DNA of 9,490 nucleotides, taken from the NCBI GenBank assembly GCA_001898095.1, contig MKSH01000082.1, forward strand, positions 12,462 through 21,951. The letters are read 5' to 3'. This document shows, one piece after another, positions 1 to 5,998 of this stretch. The first letter of the stretch is position 1, and each line of letters begins with the position of its first letter. Under the pieces are notes generated by a model. That model was not told where the DNA came from. It did no database searches and saw nothing but the letters and a program-made list of their open reading frames with translations. The translations under genes and the position numbers were made by a program. The stretch comes from Solirubrobacterales bacterium 70-9 (lineage in GTDB: Bacteria > Actinomycetota > Thermoleophilia > Solirubrobacterales > 70-9).

Positions 1-1921
1 TCGCCTCGCGCAGGCTGAGGGTGCTGCGGCTCGCGCCGAGTAGGGCGACGGTCTTGCGCGAGGCACCGAGCCGGTCGACGAGGTTGGTCAACGGCGTCAC
101 CGCCTCCTCGCTGAGCCGCGGGAATCGCTCGCGCCAGAAGCTCTGCGCCGAGCCCGGCAGGAAGGGCAGCACCGCCTCGCGCCAGGCGGCGTCGGTGAGG
201 AGCGTCGGGATCTGGAAGACGGTCGGCGCGAGCTCGGGCGGAAGCGCCTGGGAGATCGACGCCAGCGCCGTGGCGGTCTGCGTGATCAGGTTGATCGCCC
301 GGGTCGACTTCTCCCCCCAGCCCATCGCCGTCGAGAAGGCGTCGACCACCGCCTCGACCCGATCCTCGGCGTCGACGCCGCGCAGCTCGAAGAGGTTCCA
401 GCAGGGCTGGTCGTCGCCGCCGCCGGGCCCGAGGTCGATCTCGACGACCCGCTCGGCGACACCCGGCTCGCCGAGGTAGGGACGGATCCGGTCGAGGGCG
501 TCGCCGTGGGGGTCGAGGAAGAGGCCGCCCTGACCCGAGCGCACCAGGTGGGTGAACATCGTGATCGCCGCCTCGGTCTTCCCCCACCGCGAGCGGCCGG
601 CGACGTAGGCGAAGACGGTGTCCTCGGCGCGGACCCCGACGATCCGGTCGCCGCGCTCGCCGGAGACCGTGCCGACGGGGATCAGGTCTCCTCGGTCGGA
701 GGTGAACTCGGGCAGATCCGGCGGCTCCGCCAGCAGGGCACCCGAGCGCAGGGCGTTTTCGGGCCCGCAGTTAACCGTCGGCGGCTTCAGGAAACCGGCG
801 ACCTCGACGGTGGTCACCACGCTCCGTCGGGCGGGCCGGAAGAGCCCCGACCGGAGGCGGCGGTCGAAGCCGCGGCGCCGGGTCGGTAGGTCGGAGCCGA
901 GGAAGGCGAGCCCCGCCAGATGGACCCCCGAGGCACGGAACCAGTTGCGGTCCGAGAAGGGAGCGAAGGCGGCGACGAGCCCCCGCATGATCCCTTCCGC
1001 CCGTGGCCGCGCGGGTGCCCGTGCGGAGAGGAGCACCTGCGCCTCGAAGAGAGGCGCCCCGCCCCGCAGCTTCACGTCGAGCCCACGATTCAGGTCGCGG
1101 CGCTCGGCCTGCTCGCCGGGGTCGCGACGACCCTGGCGCTCCCCACCGAGGCCGCCGTCGAGCTCGACCCGCTCGCCGCGTCGGGTCGCCTGCCGTCGCA
1201 TCCACCAGCGCCGCCAAAGGACCCGGAACCCGCCGATCGGCAGAAGGTCGAGGCAGACCTCGGCGTGCTCGCCGCGGCGGGCCTTGAGCCCGGCGACCGC
1301 GGCGACGAAGGGAGACAGCGGATCGGGGTCGAGCGGGAGTCGGGCCAACGGCTCGACCACCGGCTGCGCCAGGACGAGCTCGGTCCGCAGGGTGATCTCC
1401 CCGACGTCGGCCTCCTCGGACTCGGCCGACAGCAGATCGCCAGGACCCCGTAGCTCGACGCCGCGGTAACCGCGAAGGGCGGCGCGAAGCGTCGGTAGGT
1501 CGCGCTCGGGGACGTCGAGCAGGTAGACGAGGCGGCCCTCGTCGTCGTTGACGAGGCGGACCCGGAGCGCCGACGCCCTCCTGTCCCAGAAGCCGCCGAT
1601 CCGCCGGCCGGAGCGGGCGAGCTGGGCGGCGAAGGCGGCGACGAGATCAGGCGAGGCGTCGAATTCGTCGGCAGGCACCACCGCCAGGGCACGCCGCGAG
1701 GCGAGCGTGCGGCGGGTGGCGACTTGGCGGTGCCTCGCCAGCGCGGCGGCGATCACGGTCGCGCCGAGTGCGATCGTCAGCGTCGAGGTGCGAAGGGCGA
1801 GGTCGGACAGCCGGCCAGGTTCGAGGCGACCGAGGAACCGCAGGGTCGCATAGCCGGCCATGCAGGCGAGGAGTGCGAGCAGCGGCCGCGGATCATCGGG
1901 ACCGCGACGACGACGATTCAC
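1..1921 (-). CDS. VirD4/HerA-like type IV secretion coupling ATPase (3' end beyond window)
   Basis: Likely the membrane-anchored ATPase that delivers DNA or relaxosome substrate to the transfer channel. 640 codons are visible and the frame stays open to base 2, so the C-terminus is missing. Two hydrophobic segments (about residues 14-30 and 46-62) follow a basic start (NRRRR), giving the two-helix anchor seen in VirD4/TcpA proteins. A Walker A motif GRSRWGKT lies at residues 442-449, followed by LFLDPHGDAL, the segment many VirD4/HerA ATPases carry after the P-loop. Walker B is probably off the left edge. About 380 residues separate the anchor from the P-loop. This region includes YRGVEL (152-157) and a DPDPLSPF segment near 200, resembling the N-terminal domain of VirB4-like and DUF87-type ATPases. 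The GTG start is chosen because GAGGT lies six bases upstream and its first four bases (GTGA) overlap the stop of the upstream small gene. The ATPase class is clear; the exact subfamily (TcpA, TraG, DUF87) is less certain. Confidence 0.85.
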   Translation of the reverse strand, partial: MNRRRRGPDDPRPLLALLACMAGYATLRFLGRLEPGRLSDLALRTSTLTIALGATVIAAALARHRQVATRRTLASRRALAVVPADEFDASPDLVAAFAAQLARSGRRIGGFWDRRASALRVRLVNDDEGRLVYLLDVPERDLPTLRAALRGYRGVELRGPGDLLSAESEEADVGEITLRTELVLAQPVVEPLARLPLDPDPLSPFVAAVAGLKARRGEHAEVCLDLLPIGGFRVLWRRWWMRRQATRRGERVELDGGLGGERQGRRDPGEQAERRDLNRGLDVKLRGGAPLFEAQVLLSARAPARPRAEGIMRGLVAAFAPFSDRNWFRASGVHLAGLAFLGSDLPTRRRGFDRRLRSGLFRPARRSVVTTVEVAGFLKPPTVNCGPENALRSGALLAEPPDLPEFTSDRGDLIPVGTVSGERGDRIVGVRAEDTVFAYVAGRSRWGKTEAAITMFTHLVRSGQGGLFLDPHGDALDRIRPYLGEPGVAERVVEIDLGPGGGDDQPCWNLFELRGVDAEDRVEAVVDAFSTAMGWGEKSTRAINLITQTATALASISQALPPELAPTVFQIPTLLTDAAWREAVLPFLPGSAQSFWRERFPRLSEEAVTPLTNLVDRLGASRKTVALLGASRSTLSLREA

Positions 1922-2085
1922 GAGTCGACCTCGATGTGACGGGGGGATCTCAGCTTTTCCGGGCGCCCGGAAACGGCGCCACGCCGGGCGATCGGGCGCC
2001 TCCGGCGGCGATCCCGGTGGATCTCCTGCTGGACCCCCTGCCGGATCTCCTGCTGGACCCCCTGCCGGATCTCACCGGGGCTCAT
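1918..2085 (-). CDS. 55-residue charged protein with two 8-residue repeats, function unknown
   Basis: I do not recognise this protein. It reads from ATG at 2085 to TGA at 1918-1920. The ATG overlaps the stop of the preceding 183-residue gene as ATGA, and its own stop overlaps the coupling ATPase start as GTGA. GAGG lies eight bases before the start. The N-terminal half is two exact copies of IRQGVQQE (residues 6-13 and 14-21), which could form one amphipathic or coiled-coil helix. An Arg-rich stretch follows (HRDRRRRR, residues 23-30), then a polar tail ending in IEVDS. There is no membrane segment or signal peptide, so it is probably cytoplasmic. Perfect fit to the operon's overlap pattern on both sides is the main evidence that it is translated. 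It could be a small accessory protein for the coupling ATPase or relaxosome (inference). Alternatively it serves mainly to carry ribosomes to the ATPase start. Confidence 0.7.
   Translation of the reverse strand: MSPGEIRQGVQQEIRQGVQQEIHRDRRRRRPIARRGAVSGRPEKLRSPRHIEVDS
1928..1932 (-). promoter_or_regulatory. Ribosome binding site of the coupling ATPase
   Basis: Read on the minus strand, GAGGT is followed by six bases and then GTG at 1921. The same motif and spacing occur before the VirB4 and VirB6-like starts. This decides the GTG at 1921 over longer versions of the frame. Confidence 0.7.
1956..1973. repeat. Perfect 18-bp palindrome
   Basis: TTTCCGGGCGCCCGGAAA is identical to its reverse complement. 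It lies within the 55-residue gene, about 35 bases upstream of the coupling ATPase start. It could be a dyad operator, or an mRNA hairpin near that start. At this GC content a palindrome this long could also occur by chance in a window of this size, so function is unproven. Confidence 0.6.
2019..2073. repeat. 24-bp tandem repeat, 2.3 copies, inside the 55-residue gene
   Basis: Two identical adjacent 24-base units occupy 2019-2042 and 2043-2066, followed by seven bases of a third copy (ggatctc). Twenty-four bases equal eight codons, so copy-number change would keep the reading frame. On the minus strand each unit encodes IRQGVQQE. Exact identity at synonymous positions suggests a recent duplication. 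Confidence 0.9.
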
Positions 2086-2633
2086 CGCGCCCGCCTCGAA
2101 TCCGGGGCTTCGCTTCCCGATGGCGCAAGGAATCTCGGCAGGTAGGCGACCCCCGGATCACGGAAGCGGTGGAGGAACCGGCGATAGCCCCGGTGGGCGA
2201 GTGCGACGGTGGGCGCGGCGACCGAGAGGATCGCGCGAGGGCCGCGGGCACCGACGAGCGTGATCGTCACGGCGCCCCGGTGATAGGGGACGTGCTGGAG
2301 TGCGCGGTGGCGGGCCGACTCGCGCAGTGCCCTCCGGTAGGCCTCGGTCCCGGGGTGGTCCTGGCGGTCCTGTCCGGCCACGCGATGCCCGCGCCCCTTG
2401 GCGGCGGCGTGGCCGCCGGAGGTGGACCGAGGCCCGACCGGGACCGCCGGTGATGACGGCCGATCGACCCTCGCAGCGGCCGGGGTCGAGGGAGGCGGCG
2501 CGTCGCGACCGACGGCGCCGAGGAGGACGAGCACCGCGAAGCCGGTGCTCGCGGCGAGCGCCAGCGCCACGACCGCGCGGGCGAGGGCGGGCTCGAGCGG
2601 CCGCTCGAGCAGGGCTCGCAGACGCTCAGCCAC
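2082..2633 (-). CDS. Single-pass membrane protein in VirB8/TcpC position, function unknown
   Basis: A 183-residue protein I do not recognise by family. One hydrophobic segment (about residues 19-42) follows a short, partly basic N-terminus. A Pro/Ser/Ala- and then Lys/Arg/His/Gly-rich linker (about 45-95) leads to a compact C-terminal region (97-170) that looks like helix, two strands, helix, and includes AVTITLVGARGPRAILSV and YRRFLHRFRDPGVAYLPRF. Tn916 and pCW3 place VirB8-like TcpC/Orf13 after the hydrolase, so it may be the positional counterpart. However, no NTF2-like VirB8 domain is obvious and it is shorter than TcpC. The GTG at 2633 is preferred: GGGGG lies six bases upstream and the overlap with the hydrolase stop is only eight bases. 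An in-frame ATG at 2654 (190 residues) lacks a ribosome binding site. The stop overlaps the next start as ATGA. Confidence 0.75.
   Translation of the reverse strand: MAERLRALLERPLEPALARAVVALALAASTGFAVLVLLGAVGRDAPPPSTPAAARVDRPSSPAVPVGPRSTSGGHAAAKGRGHRVAGQDRQDHPGTEAYRRALRESARHRALQHVPYHRGAVTITLVGARGPRAILSVAAPTVALAHRGYRRFLHRFRDPGVAYLPRFLAPSGSEAPDSRRAR
2591..2610. repeat. Perfect 20-bp palindrome with nested XhoI-NotI-XhoI sites
   Basis: GCTCGAGCGGCCGCTCGAGC equals its own reverse complement. It begins about 23 bases after the preferred GTG start of the 183-residue gene, within the codons for LLERPLEP. It could fold into a stable hairpin in the mRNA. The nested CTCGAG and GCGGCCGC sites resemble a cloning linker, but the reading frame runs through it coherently, so a natural origin is likelier. 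Confidence 0.65.
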
Positions 2634-3759
2634 GTTCGACCCCCGTCGGTTCATGTCCGACGCCGGGGGGCTCGGCGTAGGCGTAGATCGGACCGGCCTC
2701 GCCCTGGAGGACCGCGAGGGCGGGAAGGAACGGCCCGACCCGCGATACCTGGTCGGCGAAGTTGCCCTCGATCGTGACGATCTGGCCGCCGAGGACTTCC
2801 TCGACGATGCCGATGTGTTCGGTTTCCTTCGGGCCCCAGCCGTAGAGGACGGCGTCGCCGGGCGATGGGGTCGCGGTGGCGGGCAGGACCCGGCCGCCGT
2901 GTTCCTTCACCCAGCCGTAGAAGGTGCCCGAGTAGGCGTAGGGCGGGGTCCCTCCCGCCATCGCGATCCCGGCGTGCTGCCACACCCAGGCGACGAAGAG
3001 CGCACACCACTGCTCGCAGGGGCCGTACTTCGTGCAGTTGGAACCGGGCGGGTCCTCGGCGACACCGAGCTGGGAGCGGGCGACCCGCACGATCGCGCCG
3101 CCCGTCGCGCCGCCCGACCCACCGATACCGAACCCCTGGCATGCGGATCCTTGTGAGACGGTCACCGCTTCGGCGCCGCCGGACGGGCGGACCTTCCCTT
3201 CGTGGCCGAAGCCGAATTCGACGGCCCGCGCCATCACCTCGTGCGCGTAGTCGACGAGCCCGTCTGCGCAGGCGCCGTAGTAATGGCAGGCCGTCTCGTA
3301 GTAGCCGTGGTAGGGGCCGCCCGCGGGCGGCGCGCCCATCTCCGCGCGCATGATCCGCGCCGCCGTGAAGATCGCATCGGCGGGGTCGAAGATGTCTGCG
3401 CCGCCGCCGTCGGCGTCGACTTCATAGGTTTCCCAGATCGTCGGGACCGAGGGATCGGGGCTGCATTCCGAGCCCCGTACGTAGGCGATCTCCATCACCC
3501 CCGCGCAGCCCGAGGAGGCAAGCCCGCAGTGGCCGTCGTAGCCGCACTCCTGCACCCCGATCGAGGCGAGGAAGGGCCAGGAGATGTCGAAGCGCCGACC
3601 CGCCGCCATGAAGATGTGAAGGCGGGCGGGCGGGATCTGCCGGACGGCACCGGTCGGCCGCGGGCCGGCGGCCGAGGCCGTGGCGCCGCCGAGGCAGGAG
3701 ACCGAGGCACCGAAGACCGCCGCGAGTGCCGCCACGAGGATCGCGGCGACCAGCGCCAC
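2626..3759 (-). CDS. Bifunctional peptidoglycan hydrolase (lytic transglycosylase + CHAP), VirB1/TcpG/Orf14-like
   Basis: Probably opens the cell wall locally so the transfer apparatus can assemble. 377 residues from a GTG start. A hydrophobic segment (about 2-24) acts as signal or anchor. A lysozyme-like transglycosylase domain spans about 50-185: ASIGVQECGYDGHCG carries the likely catalytic Glu71, followed by SSGCAGVMEIA and a DPADAIFTAARIM helix. Six cysteines there (72, 78, 85, 99, 158, 164) suggest disulfides outside the membrane. After a Gly-rich linker, a CHAP-type amidase/peptidase domain spans about 221-365, with Cys252 in CEQWCALFVAWVW, His315 in TEHIGIVEEV, and Glu331/Asn333 in TIEGN. 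Tn916 Orf14 and TcpG have the same two-part design, usually with NlpC/P60. The start is doubtful: no ribosome binding site is well placed, the frame upstream encodes TRRRE before the hydrophobic core, and a CTG at 3771 has GAGAGG five bases upstream. It overlaps the VirB6-like frame by 338 bases. Confidence 0.85.
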   Translation of the reverse strand: MALVAAILVAALAAVFGASVSCLGGATASAAGPRPTGAVRQIPPARLHIFMAAGRRFDISWPFLASIGVQECGYDGHCGLASSGCAGVMEIAYVRGSECSPDPSVPTIWETYEVDADGGGADIFDPADAIFTAARIMRAEMGAPPAGGPYHGYYETACHYYGACADGLVDYAHEVMARAVEFGFGHEGKVRPSGGAEAVTVSQGSACQGFGIGGSGGATGGAIVRVARSQLGVAEDPPGSNCTKYGPCEQWCALFVAWVWQHAGIAMAGGTPPYAYSGTFYGWVKEHGGRVLPATATPSPGDAVLYGWGPKETEHIGIVEEVLGGQIVTIEGNFADQVSRVGPFLPALAVLQGEAGPIYAYAEPPGVGHEPTGVERG

Positions 3760-5998
3760 CGTGCCCGCCAGCGCCGCCTCTCTTCTTCTCGTGGGGACGC
3801 TCGGGCGCCTCGGGACGCTCGCCCTTCGGCGGCTGCGGCGGCCCCGGAGGCACCGGCCTCGGCGGGCGATGCCGGCGGGCGTCCTCGCGCAGCTCGTCGG
3901 CGAGCTCAGATCCCTCTCCCCGGCGCGGGGTCCGAGCGGGGGGCTTCACGGCGGCGGCGCTCGACGAGCCTGCTCGGGCGGACCGGCGGATCGGCTCTGG
4001 GGCGCTCCCCGGCTTCGGCGTCGACGCCGCGGCGCCTCCACCGGCGGGTCCGGCTGCCGAGCGGCCGCGCCTGCGGCCCGACGAGCGCCACCAGCCTCCC
4101 TTGCCGCCGGACCGGCGGGCCGCCTGTCGGCGGCCGCCCGAGGGACGCGAAGCCGGACCGGCGGCTTCGGGTGACGGTGGTGGCGTCGGCGATCCGGAGG
4201 CCGGGCCCGATGCCTTGGTCCCGCCCGCCGACGAGGTGCTCGTGCCCGCTGCGCCTCCGCCGCCCTGCGCTTCGGAAGCGCCCTGCGGCTTCCTTCCGCG
4301 GAGGTCGATGCTCACCCGCTTGCCGCCGAGCGGCACACCGGGCGCGCTCACCGGCGCGACCGGATCCTCCCGGTGGCGACGGCCGAGGAACCGGCCGCCC
4401 GCCCAGGCGGCGCCGCGCCCGGCCCGCCGACCCGCCCGCTCGGCGGGCCTGACGAAGATCCGGTTCCCGGCCCGCGCACCTGCGTAGAGGGCCAGGAGGC
4501 TCAGGGTGCGGTCGCGCCCCGGGGCACCCGGGCCGGTCACCACCCCGACCAGTCCTTCGGTCAGCGAGCGGCGCTGCAGGAAGACCGCCCAGAAGAAGGC
4601 GCATTGCAATCCGAAGGAGAAGAGCCAGCCGAGCTCCGACGTGGCGGCGGAGATCGCCGCGCAGACCGCGAGCAGGATCGCCAGGATCAGCGAATAGGCG
4701 GCCTTCCGCAACAGGTAGCCGGCGAGCTTCGCCAGCCACGCCTTGAAGAACTGGTGGCCCCTGCCGGGCACGGCCGCGGCCACCAGCGCCACCGGGCTGA
4801 AGGCCAGCAGCAGGAGCAGCAGGACCTGGGCGACGATGATGCCGATCGAGAGCGCCCCGAGGAGGAAGAAGGCGCCGAGCTCGGCGACGAAGATGACGAG
4901 CGCGACCGGCAGCCGCTGGTACTGGCCGCCCTTTTCCATCGACGCCGCCGCCGGGGTGTCGGCCGGGCCCAGTTCGTAGGAGCCGTTCTTCTTGCCCGGG
5001 TCGGAGTCGGGGAGCTTCGAGCTGTCGCCCGCGGCGAGGGCTTCCTCCTCTTCTTCTCGTTCCTTGGAGCCCGCGGGCATGCGCAGGAAGTGCGGCCCGT
5101 AGCGCTTCAGGTTGTTGATGCAGGTCTTGCCGCCGCTCGTGACGGTCTCCCCGGATTCCAGTCGGCGCGCGGCCGACGGTTCGAGGGGGGCGACGGCGAC
5201 CGATTCCGGTTCTTCCCCGCCGCCCGCCTTCACGCAGTGATCGAGGCCGCCGAACTCGAGCACCGCCCAGGGCTGGGCGACCAGCAGTCCGAAGAGCTGG
5301 TCGGCGCCCGCTTCCTTGGCTTCGCCCTGGCTCTGCGGCTCACCGTCCTTGGCGATCGAGAGGAACGCCCCCGACATCTGGTTCGTCCAGTGCGAGGCGG
5401 TGCCGATCGTCTGCCCCGGCTCCAGCACGAAGAGGAAGGCCAGGCAGACATATATGAGCGACATCGCGAGCTGCGAGGCCGTCTCCGCGTAACGCCTCTG
5501 CACCAGCGCCTTCCACATCGCCCAGAGGGCGGCGACCGAGACCGCGAGCACCATCCACGGGCCGCCGAAGGCGGTTTCGTAGATCGTCTGGATCGCCCGC
5601 GAGACCGGGCCGAGCGCGCCGGCGCCGTTCGTCGCCGCCGAGCCGTTGACGAGGTCGAGCGAGAAGGCGAAGCCGAAGAGTTCGATCAGGATGTTGGCGA
5701 GCCAGGAGGTGCCGAGCCAGAGCCAGTTCGCGAGGGCGAAGGCGATCATCGGCAGGAGCCCCGAGACGTCGACGCCGCTGAAGACGCCCGCCGAGATCGC
5801 GGTGAAGTGCTCGTCGAGTTCGTAGTTGCCGAGCGGCGGCCCGCCCTTCAGGCCCGAGAGCGAGGACCCCGGCCCGACGTTCGCCCAGATGTCTGCGTGG
5901 GCGGGCGGCGAGCCGAGCGCGACCAGCACCGCGGTCAGACCGAGGCAGAGGCAGATCCTCCGGCGCCGTCGCAGCAGCCGACCGGCGAGCGCCCTCAT
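3422..5998 (-). CDS. VirB6/TcpH/Orf15-like polytopic channel protein; C-terminus uncertain
   Basis: Likely inner-membrane channel component of the secretion system. The ATG start at 5998 overlaps the VirB4 stop as ATGA and has GAGGT six bases upstream. A signal peptide is evident (RLLRRRRRICLCLGLTAVL, cleavage after AHA near residue 34). Hydrophobic segments lie at about 78-113, 148-163, 178-193, 364-410 and 425-475. An extracytoplasmic loop (about 200-360) contains a Glu cluster (EREEEEEALAA). After about residue 500 comes a long basic Arg/Gly/Pro/Ser-rich tail, probably cytoplasmic, ending plausibly in HEKKR at residue 740 (base 3779). The frame formally continues to TGA at 3422 (858 residues), but residues 741-858 lie entirely over the hydrolase gene and have the Arg/Gly/Leu-rich composition of a shadow translation. 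The true end is probably near 3780, perhaps obscured by an indel or read into the next gene. VirB6 assignment rests on topology and position, because VirB6 proteins share little sequence. Confidence 0.8.
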   Translation of the reverse strand: MRALAGRLLRRRRRICLCLGLTAVLVALGSPPAHADIWANVGPGSSLSGLKGGPPLGNYELDEHFTAISAGVFSGVDVSGLLPMIAFALANWLWLGTSWLANILIELFGFAFSLDLVNGSAATNGAGALGPVSRAIQTIYETAFGGPWMVLAVSVAALWAMWKALVQRRYAETASQLAMSLIYVCLAFLFVLEPGQTIGTASHWTNQMSGAFLSIAKDGEPQSQGEAKEAGADQLFGLLVAQPWAVLEFGGLDHCVKAGGGEEPESVAVAPLEPSAARRLESGETVTSGGKTCINNLKRYGPHFLRMPAGSKEREEEEEALAAGDSSKLPDSDPGKKNGSYELGPADTPAAASMEKGGQYQRLPVALVIFVAELGAFFLLGALSIGIIVAQVLLLLLLAFSPVALVAAAVPGRGHQFFKAWLAKLAGYLLRKAAYSLILAILLAVCAAISAATSELGWLFSFGLQCAFFWAVFLQRRSLTEGLVGVVTGPGAPGRDRTLSLLALYAGARAGNRIFVRPAERAGRRAGRGAAWAGGRFLGRRHREDPVAPVSAPGVPLGGKRVSIDLRGRKPQGASEAQGGGGAAGTSTSSAGGTKASGPASGSPTPPPSPEAAGPASRPSGGRRQAARRSGGKGGWWRSSGRRRGRSAAGPAGGGAAASTPKPGSAPEPIRRSARAGSSSAAAVKPPARTPRRGEGSELADELREDARRHRPPRPVPPGPPQPPKGERPEAPERPHEKKRGGAGGHGGAGRRDPRGGTRGGLRCLGLLPRRRHGLGRRPAADRCRPADPARPPSHLHGGGSALRHLLALPRLDRGAGVRLRRPLRACLLGLRGGDGDRLRTGLGMQPRSLGPDDLGNL

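Noticed and set aside
618..1469. Plus-strand open frames of 283 and 177 residues over the coupling ATPase
   Set aside because: The minus-strand frame here carries the continuous coupling ATPase with its P-loop. The plus-strand frames are Arg/Ser/Pro-rich shadows.
1090..1692. Minus-strand 200-residue open frame within the coupling ATPase
   Set aside because: It is in a different frame from the ATPase, which reads through the region with sensible composition. This one is Ser/Pro/Arg-rich.
2019..2073. CRISPR or iteron array
   Set aside because: Only two full units, directly adjacent without spacers, and an exact multiple of codons inside an ORF.
2082..2654. ATG start at 2654 for the 183-residue gene
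   Set aside because: No ribosome binding site precedes it and it overlaps the hydrolase by 29 bases. GTG 2633 has GGGGG six bases upstream and an eight-base overlap.
3202..4452. 416-residue plus-strand open frame
   Set aside because: Antisense to the hydrolase and VirB6-like genes; low-complexity Arg/Ala/Pro sequence and no motif.
3906..4739. Minus-strand 277-residue open frame in the VirB6-like gene
   Set aside because: Its N-terminal part is an out-of-frame reading of VirB6 membrane helices. I considered it as the true VirB6 C-terminus after a frameshift, but the VirB6 frame keeps a coherent acidic/basic and Pro-rich pattern down to HEKKR, past this frame's stop.
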